DNA from: Nocardioides sp. NBC_00368
Lineage (GTDB): Bacteria; Actinomycetota; Actinomycetes; Propionibacteriales; Nocardioidaceae
Assembly (NCBI RefSeq): GCF_036090055.1
Contig: NZ_CP107970.1
Span: forward strand, 2,501 to 66,500
Reading direction: 5' to 3'
Length of the DNA: 64,000 nucleotides
Part shown: positions 45,270 through 54,744 of the stretch, one piece after another
Layout: each line of letters starts with the position of its first letter
Numbering within the stretch: the first letter of the stretch is position 1
Notes under the pieces: model-generated
The model's database searches: none
What the model was told of the DNA's origin: nothing
What the model saw: only the letters and a program-made list of their open reading frames with translations
Program-made: the position numbers and the translations under genes

Positions 45270-47330
45270 ATGACTGACGCAGCCTTCTCGGCCCTGGCCT
45301 CCCTGGCCGATCCCTCGCTCCTCATCATGCTCGCTGTCGGCGTGGTGGCCGGTCTGATCATCGGCCTCATCCCCGGTCTCGGTGGCACCGGTGCGGTGGC
45401 GATCCTGCTCCCGATCACCTTCGGCATGGATCCCGAGCCCGCCCTCGCCATGCTCATCGGCGCACTGGCCGTCGTGCACACCTCGGACACGGTCGCCGCC
45501 GTGCTGCTCGGAGCACCCGGATCGGCCTCGGCCAGCGTGACGATGCTCGATGGCTACTCCATGGCGAGACAGGGTCAGGCGAAACGGGCGCTGTCCCTCG
45601 CCTTCCTCTCCTCGATGGCCGGCGGCCTGATCGGGGCGGTCGGGCTCACGCTCGCCATCCCGTTGGCGCGGCCCCTGGTGCTGTCCTTCGGCAGCCCGGA
45701 GCTCTTCATGCTGACCATCCTCGGGGTCTCGCTCGCCGCCGTTCTCTCTCGGGGCAACGTCGTCAAGGGCCTGACCGCCGGCCTGCTCGGTCTCCTGCTC
45801 GGTCTCGTCGGCACCTCGCCCACGACGGCCGAGGAGCGGTTCTCCTTCGGGTCGCTGTTCCTCAGCGACGGCATCTCCCTGGTCGCGGTCGCGCTGGGCG
45901 TGTTCGGTCTCGCCGAGATCGCCAGCCGCGTCGGTCAGCGCCGGGTGACCGAGAAGCCCGTGGAGCTCTCCGGCGGCTGGGGATCCGGCATCCGTGAGTG
46001 GATCACCCACTGGACCCACGTCATCCGGGGCGCCCTGATCGGCATCTGGGCCGGTGTCCTGCCCGGCGTCGGCGCCACCGCCGGCACCTGGCTCGCCTAC
46101 GGGCAGGCCGTCGCGACCGCCAAGGACAAGCGCAAGTTCGGCAAGGGCGACCCTCGCGGCATCGTCGGTCCGGAGAGCGCCAACAACTCAGTCGAGGCCG
46201 GCGACCTCATCCCGACCTTCCTCTTCGGCATCCCCGGAGGCGTGCCGTCGGCGATGCTGCTCGGGATGCTGCTGACGTACGGCATCCAGCCGGGGCCGGC
46301 GATCGTCACCGACCATCTCGACCTGATGTACCTGATCGTGTGGGCGTTCGCGATCGCCTCGGTCGCCGGAGCGTTCCTCTGCTTCCTGGCCACCGGCTCG
46401 CTCGCCAAGCTCACCAAGGTGCCCTTCGCCGTGCTCGGGCCCGGCCTCCTCGTGGTGATGCTCCTGGGTGCGTTCCAGGAGGGTGGCCAGATCGGCGACC
46501 TGTGGGTGATGGTCGCGCTCGGTGTGGTCGGGTTCTTCCTCAATGCGACCGGGATGCCGCGGGCTCCGTTCCTGATCGGCTTCGTCCTGGCGATCCCGAT
46601 GGAGCGCTACTACTACCTGACCGCGAGCCTGTACGACGGTGCCTCCTGGGTCGCCCGGCCCGGCGTGCTCGTCTTCGCCGCGCTGCTGGTCGTGCCGGTG
46701 CTGTGGTCCGTGGTCAAGCGGCTCCGCCGCGCCTCCGGGGCGGTCGACGACGGTCACCGCGACGAGCACGAGGACGACAACGACGGCGACGAGCTGGAGG
46801 GCTCGCTGGCACGTACGCCCTGGTCCCTCGGCGTCGCCGTGATCGCCGTGCTCGTCTTCGCCGGGGCGTTGTGGGTGAGCGGATCGTTCTCCGACGAAGC
46901 GCAGCTGATGCCTCGGCTCGTCGCCCTGGGTGGCCTGGCCGCAGCGGCCGCGCTGACCTGGCAGGAGCTTCGGGCACGACGGCGGGATGTCCCACCGGGC
47001 AGCAGTGTTCCCGTCGACGCGCCGGCCGGTTCCTCCGGCGCGACCATGCTCGCCACCCGGGTCGAGCCGATACTCGACGCCCGGGCCCTGGCCCGCCGCC
47101 AGGACCTGATGATCGGTGCTCGGACCTTCGCGGCCATGGCCGCGTTCCTGGTCCTCGTCATGCTCGGTGGCTACCTCGCGGCGACGCTGGTGTTCACCCC
47201 GCTGTTCCTCCTGTACGCAGCCCGCACCCGCCCACGCACGGCGATCATCTACACCCTCGTCCTGGGTGCCGTGCTCCTGGCACTGCCGTCGCTGCTGCCG
47301 GTCGACCTGCCGTTGGGTCTGCTGCAGTGA
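45270..47330 (+). CDS. tctA: tripartite tricarboxylate transporter, TctA-TctB fusion
   Basis: A 686-residue membrane protein. Residues 1-~490 are a full TctA permease (GLIIGLIPGLGGTGAVAILL, GAPGSASASVTMLDGYSMAR, GPESANNSVEAGDLIPTFLF). After an acidic linker (DDGHRDEHEDDNDGDELEG) the C-terminal ~170 residues read as a TctB-type small subunit with four membrane segments. TctA and TctB are usually separate genes. ATG at 45270 follows the tctC stop by 10 nt. Confidence 0.88.
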   Translation: MTDAAFSALASLADPSLLIMLAVGVVAGLIIGLIPGLGGTGAVAILLPITFGMDPEPALAMLIGALAVVHTSDTVAAVLLGAPGSASASVTMLDGYSMARQGQAKRALSLAFLSSMAGGLIGAVGLTLAIPLARPLVLSFGSPELFMLTILGVSLAAVLSRGNVVKGLTAGLLGLLLGLVGTSPTTAEERFSFGSLFLSDGISLVAVALGVFGLAEIASRVGQRRVTEKPVELSGGWGSGIREWITHWTHVIRGALIGIWAGVLPGVGATAGTWLAYGQAVATAKDKRKFGKGDPRGIVGPESANNSVEAGDLIPTFLFGIPGGVPSAMLLGMLLTYGIQPGPAIVTDHLDLMYLIVWAFAIASVAGAFLCFLATGSLAKLTKVPFAVLGPGLLVVMLLGAFQEGGQIGDLWVMVALGVVGFFLNATGMPRAPFLIGFVLAIPMERYYYLTASLYDGASWVARPGVLVFAALLVVPVLWSVVKRLRRASGAVDDGHRDEHEDDNDGDELEGSLARTPWSLGVAVIAVLVFAGALWVSGSFSDEAQLMPRLVALGGLAAAAALTWQELRARRRDVPPGSSVPVDAPAGSSGATMLATRVEPILDARALARRQDLMIGARTFAAMAAFLVLVMLGGYLAATLVFTPLFLLYAARTRPRTAIIYTLVLGAVLLALPSLLPVDLPLGLLQ

Positions 47331-47373
47331 TCGCGCCGATCTCCCGCCCTTCCACGAACCGAAAGGATCGCCG

Positions 47374-47748
47374 ATGACCATCGTCGTCGCCTACGCCGAC
47401 ACCCCGCCCGGACATGCCGCCGTCACGGCCGCGGTCACCGAGTCACGCGAGGGCGAGACCGTGGTCATCGTCCCCGCGGTACGCGGCGAGCGGGTCCTCG
47501 AGATGGCCGAGCTCGAGGCCCGCTGGCCGGAGGTCGCTGGCCGGGTCGAGGTCGAGCGGGGGGACCTGGGTGACCCCAGCGACACCGTCATCCAGGTCTC
47601 CCAGCGCCTCGATGCCCGCCTGATCATCCTGGGGCTCCGTGCGCGGACCCCAGTCGGCAAGCTGGTCTTCGGCAGCACTGCTCAGCGGATCCTGCTCGAC
47701 GCCACCTGCCCGGTGCTCGCGGTCAAGCCGGCCGTGGTCGCCTCCTGA
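47374..47748 (+). CDS. universal stress protein (UspA family)
   Basis: A 124-residue single UspA domain. The nucleotide-binding signature GLRARTPVGKLVFGSTAQRI (the G-2x-G-9x-G-S/T type) is followed by the C-terminal strand CPVLAVKP. UspA proteins are often linked to tripartite transporters in actinobacteria and may regulate them. AAAGGA precedes the ATG. Last gene of the tct operon; a 7-bp hairpin (47770-47787) follows. Confidence 0.9.
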   Translation: MTIVVAYADTPPGHAAVTAAVTESREGETVVIVPAVRGERVLEMAELEARWPEVAGRVEVERGDLGDPSDTVIQVSQRLDARLIILGLRARTPVGKLVFGSTAQRILLDATCPVLAVKPAVVAS

Positions 47749-47814
47749 GCGAGGCCGGGGCGCTGCCGCATCAGCCGTTTGGCTGATTCCAGCCTCAGCC
47801 TTGTTCGCGATGAT

Positions 47815-47852
47815 CTGCCATGCCACCGCTGATGGAGTTGGTGGCATGGCAG
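47815..47852 (+). promoter_or_regulatory. hairpin covering the MMPL start codon
   Basis: A perfect 13-bp inverted repeat (ctgccatgccacc 47815-47827 with ggtggcatggcag 47840-47852) around a 12-nt loop. The loop carries the ribosome-binding GGAG (47834-47837) and the right arm contains the ATG (47846-47848). In RNA it would bury the start codon; in DNA it could be an operator. Confidence 0.65.
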
Positions 47853-49918
47853 ATTCTCTGGTTCGTACGCGGTCGGGCGCCCGTCCGCACTTCGCAGACA
47901 GGTTGACCTCTCGGCGGGGAGCGTGGGCAGCGCTGGGGCTCGCGGTGGTCGTGATGGGCGTGCTCTTCGGGGTCCTCGGTGGTGCGGAGGCCCCGGCAGG
48001 GAGCGGTGACGCGCCGGCGGGCTCGGAGGCGACGCGCGTCGGTGAGCTGATGAAGGGGTTCCCGGACGCGGACCGGCAGACGGTGCTCGTCGTCGCCTCG
48101 CGTACCGACGGCGGCGAGCTCTCCGCGGGTGACCTGGAGGGGCTCGTTCCGGTGGTCGGCGCGGCCGGTTCGAGCGAGCCGGAGGTCAGCGCGGACGGCA
48201 GGGCCGCGGTCCTGGCCGTGCCGATCACGGTCGGTGCCGACAACGCCGGGACGGCGGAGGTGATCGAGGATCTGCGTACCGACATCGCGGCGCAGCCTCC
48301 CGACGGGCTGGTCGTGCAGGTGACGGGTGGGCCGGCGTTCGGGGCCGACATGGCCTCCGCGTTCGAGGGCGCCGATGTCACGCTGCTGCTGGTGACGATC
48401 CTGATCGTCGCGATCCTGCTGATCATCACCTACCGGTCGCCGGTCCTGTGGCTCGTCCCGCTGATCGTGGTCGCGCTCGCCGACGGGCTGGCCGCGAGGG
48501 TCACGGCCGCGGCCGGGGCGCTGTGGGGACTCGAGTTCGACGCCGGAATCATCAGCGTGCTCGTGTTCGGCGCCGGCACCAACTACGCGCTCCTGCTGAT
48601 CTCCCGCTATCGGGAGGAGCTGCAGGAGAGCGACGACGACCGGGCGGCGCTGAGCCGTGCCTGGCGCAAGACGGTCCCCGCGGTGCTCGCCTCGAACGTG
48701 ACGGTCGTGCTCGCCCTGCTGGTCCTGGTCTTCGCCACGATCCCGATGACTCGCGGGCTCGGGGTCCCGGCCGCGATCGGTCTCCTGATCGCGCTGGTCG
48801 CGGTGCTGTTCGTGCTGCCGCCGTTCCTGGCGGTGTGCGGGCGCCGGTTGTTCTGGCCGTTCATCCCGCGGCCTGGTGGGGCTCGTGCCCAGGGGCGTAC
48901 GTGGCGGGCGATCGCCTCCAGGGTCGCGAAGCGGCCGGCGGCGAGCCTGATCGGTGGCCTCGCGCTGCTCGCGGTGATGGCCGCGGGTCTGTTCGGCACC
49001 TCGGTGGGCCTCGACCAGGTCGAGAAGTTCCGGGTGCAGTCCGAGTCCGCCGCGGGCCTGGAGACGCTCTCGGCCCACTTCCCCGCGGGCGAGGCCCAGC
49101 CGATCCACATCGTCGCCGACAGCACGGCGGCCGACGAGGTGGTGGCGGCCGTGGCCGAGGTCGAGGGTGTCGTACGCGCCCATCCGGCCGGAACCACCGA
49201 CGACGGATCGCTCACGAAGATCTCCGTGACCAGCGCCTTCTCGCCGGGCACCGAGCGCAGCCTCGACCAGATCACCGAGCTGCGCGAGGCCGTCCACCCG
49301 GTTCCGGGCGCGGACGCGCTGGTCGGCGGCGCGGTCGCGACCGAGCTGGATGCGAAGCAGGGGAGCGAGCGCGATCTGCTGCTGGTCGCGCCGCTGGTGC
49401 TCGCGGTGAGCTTCCTCGTCCTCCTCGCGCTGCTGCGTTCCCTGGTCGCCCCGGTGCTGCTGCTCCTGGTCAACCTCGCCAGCGCCGCGGCTGCGATCGG
49501 GGCGGGGAGCTGGCTGAGCCGGGTGCTGTTCGACCAGCATGCGCTCGACCTGCAGGTGCCGATCCTGGCGTTCCTGTTCCTGGTCGCGCTCGGCATCGAC
49601 TACACGATCTTCCTCGTCCACCGGGCGCGCGCGGAGGTGAAGGCGGTCGGCACCCGGGCGGCCATGGTCGAGGCGGTCGCCCACACGGGCAACGTGATCA
49701 CCAGCGCGGGCATCGTGCTGGCCGCGGTGTTCGCCGCGCTCGGCGTGCTCCCGCTCGTGGTCCTCGGGCAGCTCGGCCTGATCGTCGGGGTCGGCGTGCT
49801 CGTCGACACGCTGGTGGTGCGTACGGTGATCGTCCCGGCGATCTTCGCACTCGTCGGCGAACGAATCTGGTGGCCGAGCAGGTCTGTGGGGGAGCCCGGG
49901 AGAGTATTGGTCCCATGA
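47846..49918 (+). CDS. MMPL-family RND transporter
   Basis: A 690-residue membrane protein with two MMPL/SSD halves. Each half has a large extracytoplasmic loop and a membrane bundle; the half signatures are FGAGTNYALLLISRYREEL and FLVALGIDYTIFLVHRARAE, where the Asp-Tyr pair carries protons. It would export lipids or drugs. The ATG is inside the hairpin at 47815-47852. The stop overlaps the histidine kinase start (ATGA), so the transporter and the two-component system form one operon. Confidence 0.9.
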   Translation: MADSLVRTRSGARPHFADRLTSRRGAWAALGLAVVVMGVLFGVLGGAEAPAGSGDAPAGSEATRVGELMKGFPDADRQTVLVVASRTDGGELSAGDLEGLVPVVGAAGSSEPEVSADGRAAVLAVPITVGADNAGTAEVIEDLRTDIAAQPPDGLVVQVTGGPAFGADMASAFEGADVTLLLVTILIVAILLIITYRSPVLWLVPLIVVALADGLAARVTAAAGALWGLEFDAGIISVLVFGAGTNYALLLISRYREELQESDDDRAALSRAWRKTVPAVLASNVTVVLALLVLVFATIPMTRGLGVPAAIGLLIALVAVLFVLPPFLAVCGRRLFWPFIPRPGGARAQGRTWRAIASRVAKRPAASLIGGLALLAVMAAGLFGTSVGLDQVEKFRVQSESAAGLETLSAHFPAGEAQPIHIVADSTAADEVVAAVAEVEGVVRAHPAGTTDDGSLTKISVTSAFSPGTERSLDQITELREAVHPVPGADALVGGAVATELDAKQGSERDLLLVAPLVLAVSFLVLLALLRSLVAPVLLLLVNLASAAAAIGAGSWLSRVLFDQHALDLQVPILAFLFLVALGIDYTIFLVHRARAEVKAVGTRAAMVEAVAHTGNVITSAGIVLAAVFAALGVLPLVVLGQLGLIVGVGVLVDTLVVRTVIVPAIFALVGERIWWPSRSVGEPGRVLVP

Positions 49919-51165
49919 GCGTCGTGCACATGCCGCTGGGGTGGACCGGCCCCTCGGGTTCGACATCGGCCCGGTCGACGGTGCGGGCCATGGAGGTCGG
50001 CCAGCACGTCATCGCCGTCGTGCTGACCGCGATCGGCGTCAGCCGGGCCGTCGGCGACGGCGTGGCGCTTCCCGTCGCGGTCGCCTCGGGAGTCGCGATC
50101 CTCGGGTGGCACACCGCCGGCGCGGTCCTGTCGTCCCGCACACGCTCGCGCCGGCTCCTGGTGGGGTGGCTGGTCGGCTTCGCCGCGATCTGGACCGCTG
50201 CGGTCGCGGTCTCGGCCGAGTTCGTCTGGCTGGCATTCCTGCTGTGGCTGCTCGCCGGTCACCTGCTGCCGCTGCGGTGGGGGCTGGCCTTCTCGGTGCT
50301 GGTCCTCGTGGTCGTGGTCGTCGCCCCGATCCTGGACCGCGGCACGACCAGCTATGCGGACGTCTTCGGCCCGGTCATCGGCGGCATCTTCGCGTTCGGC
50401 ATCTCGCGTGGCTACCTCCAGCTGCTGCGGGACGCCGCCGAGCGCGAGCGGCTGGTGACCTCGCTGCGGAGCGCGCAGCAGGAGATGGCCGAGCTGCAGG
50501 ACGAGCTCGTGCTGGCGCAGCGGCACTCCGGAGCGGTCGCCGAGCGCACCCGGATCTCCCGCGACATCCACGACACCATCGCTCAGGCGCTCTCCTCGAT
50601 CCGGCTGCTGACCCATGCCGGCGGCAGCCGCACCACCGACGAGGACGCGTCGCGCACGTTCGCGCAGGTCGAGGCGCTCGCCGGCGACAGCCTCGCCGAC
50701 GTACGCCGGATCGTGGCGGCCCTGGCTCCCGCCGAGCTCGAGGACGCCGCTCTCGCCTCGGCGCTGCGGCGCATGCTCGACCGCACCCACGACGAGGCCG
50801 GGCTACTGACCGAGCTGCATGTCGACGACACCCTCCCCCTGCTGCGGACCGAGGTCGAGGTCGCCCTGCTCCGCACCGCCCAGTCGGCGCTGTCCAACGT
50901 ACGTCTCCACGCCGGCGCCACCCGGGTCGTCGTCACCCTGACCGACGACCAGGACTCGGTACGCATGGACATCAGCGACGACGGCGCCGGCTTCGACGTC
51001 GCCGCCTGGGAGCAGGACGCCGGCACGGGATCGTCGAGCTACGGCCTGCGGTTCATGCGGGCCCGGCTTCGCGAGCTCGGCGGCGGGCTCGACGTGGAGA
51101 GCACACTCGGCGAGGGCACCGCGGTCTCCGCGCATCTGCCGATCCACATCGAGGGGCCGCGATGA
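49915..51165 (+). CDS. NarL-type sensor histidine kinase
   Basis: A 416-residue kinase with an N-terminal membrane domain (about four to six segments, residues ~30-165), a coiled coil, a HisKA_3 domain with phospho-acceptor His in RISRDIHDTIAQALS, and HATPase_c (ALSNVRLHAGATRVVVTL, DISDDGAGFD, YGLRFMRARLRELGG). It overlaps the response regulator by 4 bp. It may sense membrane or envelope state and control the MMPL gene. Confidence 0.9.
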   Translation: MSVVHMPLGWTGPSGSTSARSTVRAMEVGQHVIAVVLTAIGVSRAVGDGVALPVAVASGVAILGWHTAGAVLSSRTRSRRLLVGWLVGFAAIWTAAVAVSAEFVWLAFLLWLLAGHLLPLRWGLAFSVLVLVVVVVAPILDRGTTSYADVFGPVIGGIFAFGISRGYLQLLRDAAERERLVTSLRSAQQEMAELQDELVLAQRHSGAVAERTRISRDIHDTIAQALSSIRLLTHAGGSRTTDEDASRTFAQVEALAGDSLADVRRIVAALAPAELEDAALASALRRMLDRTHDEAGLLTELHVDDTLPLLRTEVEVALLRTAQSALSNVRLHAGATRVVVTLTDDQDSVRMDISDDGAGFDVAAWEQDAGTGSSSYGLRFMRARLRELGGGLDVESTLGEGTAVSAHLPIHIEGPR

Positions 51166-51779
51166 CCACGGTGCTCCTCGTCGACGACCATCCGGTCGTA
51201 CGCAGCGGCCTGCGTGCGGTGATCGACGCCGGCGAGTCGCTCCGGGTGATCGGGGAGGCGGCCACCGGGGAGGAGGCGATCGTGCTCGCCGGTGACCTCC
51301 GACCCGATGTCGTGCTGTGCGACCTGCGCCTCGGCAGCGGGATCGACGGCATCCGGACCACGGTCGCCCTCCGCGCCCTCGACCCGGCACCGGCGGTGCT
51401 GATCCTGACGACCTTCGACCGGGACGCCGAGGTGCTCGGCGCGATCGAGGCCGGCGCCGCCGGCTACCTCCTCAAGGACGTCGACCCCGAGGTCATCGTC
51501 GAGGGGATCCGGCGGGCCGCCGCCGGTGACATGGTGCTCGCCCCGGATCTCGCCGCGCGGGTGCTCAAGGGCATGCGGAGCCCGCTGCCGCGGCTGACCG
51601 GCCGCGAGATCGAGGTGCTGCGGCACCTGGCGCGCGGCGCCACCAACCGGGAGATCGCCCGCACCCTCTTCGTCACCGAGGCGACCGTGAAGAGCCACCT
51701 CGCGCACATCTTCACCAAGCTCGACGTCGACAGCCGGTCCCGAGCCATCCACGTCGCCCAGGAGACCGGCCTGATCTGA
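51162..51779 (+). CDS. LuxR/NarL-family response regulator
   Basis: A 205-residue regulator. Receiver domain with the acidic pair VDDH, phospho-acceptor Asp54 (VVLCDLRLG) and conserved Lys in YLLKDVDPE; C-terminal LuxR HTH (LTGREIEVLRHLARGATNRE, then TVKSHLAHIFTKL). Partner of the preceding kinase. Its stop lies one base from the stop of the convergent second response regulator. Confidence 0.95.
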   Translation: MTTVLLVDDHPVVRSGLRAVIDAGESLRVIGEAATGEEAIVLAGDLRPDVVLCDLRLGSGIDGIRTTVALRALDPAPAVLILTTFDRDAEVLGAIEAGAAGYLLKDVDPEVIVEGIRRAAAGDMVLAPDLAARVLKGMRSPLPRLTGREIEVLRHLARGATNREIARTLFVTEATVKSHLAHIFTKLDVDSRSRAIHVAQETGLI

Positions 51780-51780
51780 A

Positions 51781-52440
51781 TCAGTGCTCGATGAGCCCCG
51801 ACTGGTAGGCCCAGACGGCGGCCTGCAGCCGCGACTTCACGCCGAGCTTGGGCATCATCCGGGCCAGATGGGACTTCACCGTGGAGACCTCGAGGACGAG
51901 GGCCTGGGCGATCTCCTCGTTGGACATGCCCTCGGCGAGGTGGAGCAGGATGTCAAGCTCCCGCGTGGTGAGGAGCTCGCTGCCGCGGACGGCGGTCACG
52001 GGCTGCGTACGCCGGCGGGTGACGACCTCGCGCAGGACGCGGCGGGTCAGGGAGGTGTCCAGGGTGCCGTGGCCGGCGGCGACCGAGCGGACCGCGGCGA
52101 CGATGGCGTCGGGGTCGGAGTCCTTGAGGAGGAAGCCGGACGCGCCGGCCTCGAGCGCGCCGAAGACGTAGTCGTCGATGTCGAAGGTGGTCAGGACGAG
52201 CACCGGGACGGGGTCGGCGACGTCGGGTCCGCAGAGCTCGCGGGTGGCGCTGATGCCATCGCGGCCGGGCATCCGGATGTCCATGCAGACCACGTCGGGA
52301 CGCAGCGCCAGCGCCTGCTCGACCGCGGCCGCACCGTCCTCGGCCACCGCGACGACATCGATGTCGGGCTCGGTCCCCAGCAGCGTACGCAGCCCGGCAC
52401 GCACCAGCGGCTGGTCGTCGGCGACGACGACCCGGATCAT
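51781..52440 (-). CDS. LuxR/NarL-family response regulator (second system)
   Basis: A 219-residue regulator: receiver with Asp54 (VVCMDIRMPG) and Lys in FLLKDSDPD, linker, LuxR HTH (LTTRELDILLHLAEGMSNEE, then STVKSHLARMMPKL). ATG at 52440 overlaps its kinase stop by 4 bp. Probably controls the divergent CPBP protease or other targets. Confidence 0.95.
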   Translation of the reverse strand: MIRVVVADDQPLVRAGLRTLLGTEPDIDVVAVAEDGAAAVEQALALRPDVVCMDIRMPGRDGISATRELCGPDVADPVPVLVLTTFDIDDYVFGALEAGASGFLLKDSDPDAIVAAVRSVAAGHGTLDTSLTRRVLREVVTRRRTQPVTAVRGSELLTTRELDILLHLAEGMSNEEIAQALVLEVSTVKSHLARMMPKLGVKSRLQAAVWAYQSGLIEH

Positions 52441-53690
52441 CCGGACACCTCCGCGGTCACGGCCGCGGGGATCCGCAGCCGGGTCTGCCAGCCACCCTCG
52501 GCGGTCGGTCCGGCCTCGAGGGTCGAGCCCGTCAGGTCGGCGCGCTCCTGCATGCCGACGAGGCCGAGGCCACGCCGTCTCGGGGGCCCGGATGACACGG
52601 GCCCGGGCGGCGGCCCGTTGCGCACCGTCACCACCACCTCGCCCGGCTCCCGGGCGTCGAGGATCACCTCGCACGGCGCTCCCGCCGCGTGGCGGGCGGC
52701 GTTGGCGAGGCACTCCTGCACGGTGCGATAGGCGGAGAGCTGTGCGAGCGGACCGACCCTCTCGAAGGCTGCCTCGGGACCCAGCGTGGACAGCGACACC
52801 GAGAGGCCGGCGCGACGGGCGTCCTCGACGAGCGAGGGCAGGTGGGCGAGGCGCTCGTGCCCGCTCGCCTCCTCGGTCTGCCCGGGACTCCGCAGGAGCG
52901 TGACCAGCCCGCGCAGCTCGCGCAGCATCGCGGTGCTCTGGGTGCGGACCTGGCGTACGGACTCCTTCGCGCCCGCCGGGTCGGTGTCGATCTGCCGCTC
53001 GACCGCGCCGGTCATCACCGCGATCCCGGTCAGGTGGTGGGCGGCGATGTCGTGGAGCTCGCGCGCCATCGCCGTACGCTCCTCCGCGATCGCCGCGGCG
53101 ATCTGCGCGGACTGCTCGCGGTCGACGGCGTCGGCGAGGTCGGTCCGGGCCTCGCGTACGTCGCGGCGTGCGCGCACGGTGGCGGCGAGCAGTGCCGGCG
53201 CGGCGATCACCCCCGCGCCCTGGACGAGGCCCGCGAGGACGGCGGTGCCGGCCGCGACACCGATGCTCGTCTGGCTCACTGCCGTTCCTGCCGCGACCAG
53301 CAGTCCGGCACCGGCCAACCCTCCGGCGAGTGCACGGATCCGGTGGGGGAGCGGGGTCGAGGTCACCGCCGACCACGCCGCGACGACCACGGGCGTCGAG
53401 GAGAGGCTGGTGGCGTCGCCCGCCCCGCTCATCGCCAGCGCCACCGCACCCGCGGCCACGACCAGCAGCACCGTCAGCGGCCGCGAACGCCGCCCGAGGA
53501 GCGCCGCCGCCTGGCCGGTGAGCACTGCGAGCGCGACCCACCAGCCGACGCTGCCGAGAGCCGGCGACCCCGCGACCGACGGGTCGGCGGAGTCGAGGCC
53601 GGGCGCGACCACCAGCAGCACCGTCGTGACCAGCCAGACCACCACAGGTGCGATCAGTCGCGGCATCATCCGGGTCGTCTCCTCGTTCAC
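52437..53690 (-). CDS. NarL-type sensor histidine kinase (second system)
   Basis: A kinase of about 417 residues with four or more N-terminal membrane segments, HisKA_3 with His in MARELHDIAAHHLTGI, and an HATPase_c domain (TVQECLANAARHA, RRGLGLVGMQERADLTGS). Typical of DesK-like actinobacterial kinases. GTG at 53690 is chosen; ATG at 53669 (MMPRLIAP), with gaggag upstream, is an equally fair start. Confidence 0.88.
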   Translation of the reverse strand: MNEETTRMMPRLIAPVVVWLVTTVLLVVAPGLDSADPSVAGSPALGSVGWWVALAVLTGQAAALLGRRSRPLTVLLVVAAGAVALAMSGAGDATSLSSTPVVVAAWSAVTSTPLPHRIRALAGGLAGAGLLVAAGTAVSQTSIGVAAGTAVLAGLVQGAGVIAAPALLAATVRARRDVREARTDLADAVDREQSAQIAAAIAEERTAMARELHDIAAHHLTGIAVMTGAVERQIDTDPAGAKESVRQVRTQSTAMLRELRGLVTLLRSPGQTEEASGHERLAHLPSLVEDARRAGLSVSLSTLGPEAAFERVGPLAQLSAYRTVQECLANAARHAAGAPCEVILDAREPGEVVVTVRNGPPPGPVSSGPPRRRGLGLVGMQERADLTGSTLEAGPTAEGGWQTRLRIPAAVTAEVSG

Positions 53691-53832
53691 GTCATCATCC
53701 TTTACGCAACCGGTCGCGGTCGCCAGCATCTTTCGATGCAAGTGCGAAGGTTCGCTCTTTTGCCAGGCGCGACCGGACCGGCCCGGTTCCTAGGTTCGGT
53801 CAGGCAACCGACCTGTGCGAAAGGGAACGACC

Positions 53833-54735
53833 ATGACGACCACACTCCCGGTGACCCAGCCGGACCAAGGCCTACGAGCATTCGTACGCCGCCACCAGCT
53901 CTCCACGTTCTTCGTGCTCGCCCTCGCGGCGAGCTGGCTGGCCTGGACGCCCTACGTCCTGTCCAACAGCGGCCTCGGCCTCTGGGACCTCACCTTCCCC
54001 GGCGGCATGATCGGCGGTCAGCTCCTCGGGATGCTCCCAGGTGCGTACCTCGGCCCGATCGGCAGCGCGGCGCTCGTCACCGGGATCGCCGGCGGCAGGG
54101 CCGGCCTGCGGGCCTGGGTCCGGGGGATGTGGCGCTGGCGGGCGAGCTGGCGTTGGTACGCCGGCATCCTGATCGGCGTGCCGGCCGCGATCATCGTCTC
54201 GCTGCAGGCCACCGGGCACCAGATGGCGACGCCGTCGCAGGCGTGGCTGATCGTGGCGGTGGCGTACGTCCCGGGGCTGCTGATGCAGATGGTCACGACC
54301 GGTCTCGCCGAGGAGCCGGGCTGGCGCGACTTCGCCCTGCCCCGGCTGCAGCGCCGGGTCGGACCGCTCGGCTCCGCGTTCGTGCTCGGTCCGATCTGGG
54401 CGCTGTGGCACATGCCGCTGTTCCTGACCGACTGGGGCGGCTGGCCGGAGGTCAGCTGGTTCGCGCCGCTCGTCTTCGCGGGCTTCTGCTTCACCTTCGG
54501 CATCGTGATGACCTGGGTCTTCAACCGCACCGGGCAGAGCCTGCCGCTGGCCATGCTCCTGCACGTCAGCGTCAACAACTTCGCGTCGGTGGCCTTCGCC
54601 GAGGTCTTCCCTGACGTCGACGCCGACGAGTTCCAGCTCGCGCTGCTGGTCGGGTCGGGTGTCGTCGCAGCGCTCCTCGTCCTCGCCACGCGCGGGCGGC
54701 TGGGATACGTAAAGGAATCGGCTCGGTCTGTATAG
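53833..54735 (+). CDS. CPBP-family intramembrane metalloprotease
   Basis: A 300-residue membrane protein with about eight segments and the Abi/CPBP motifs: EEPGWRDFALPRLQ (EExxxR), IWALWHMPLFLTD (FxxxH type) and LLHVSVNNFAS (HxxxN). Such proteases (Rce1-like) act in signalling, bacteriocin immunity or protein maturation; the substrate here is unknown. aaggg precedes ATG 53833. Divergent from the second two-component system, which may control it. Confidence 0.88.
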   Translation: MTTTLPVTQPDQGLRAFVRRHQLSTFFVLALAASWLAWTPYVLSNSGLGLWDLTFPGGMIGGQLLGMLPGAYLGPIGSAALVTGIAGGRAGLRAWVRGMWRWRASWRWYAGILIGVPAAIIVSLQATGHQMATPSQAWLIVAVAYVPGLLMQMVTTGLAEEPGWRDFALPRLQRRVGPLGSAFVLGPIWALWHMPLFLTDWGGWPEVSWFAPLVFAGFCFTFGIVMTWVFNRTGQSLPLAMLLHVSVNNFASVAFAEVFPDVDADEFQLALLVGSGVVAALLVLATRGRLGYVKESARSV

Positions 54736-54744
54736 ATTCATCAG

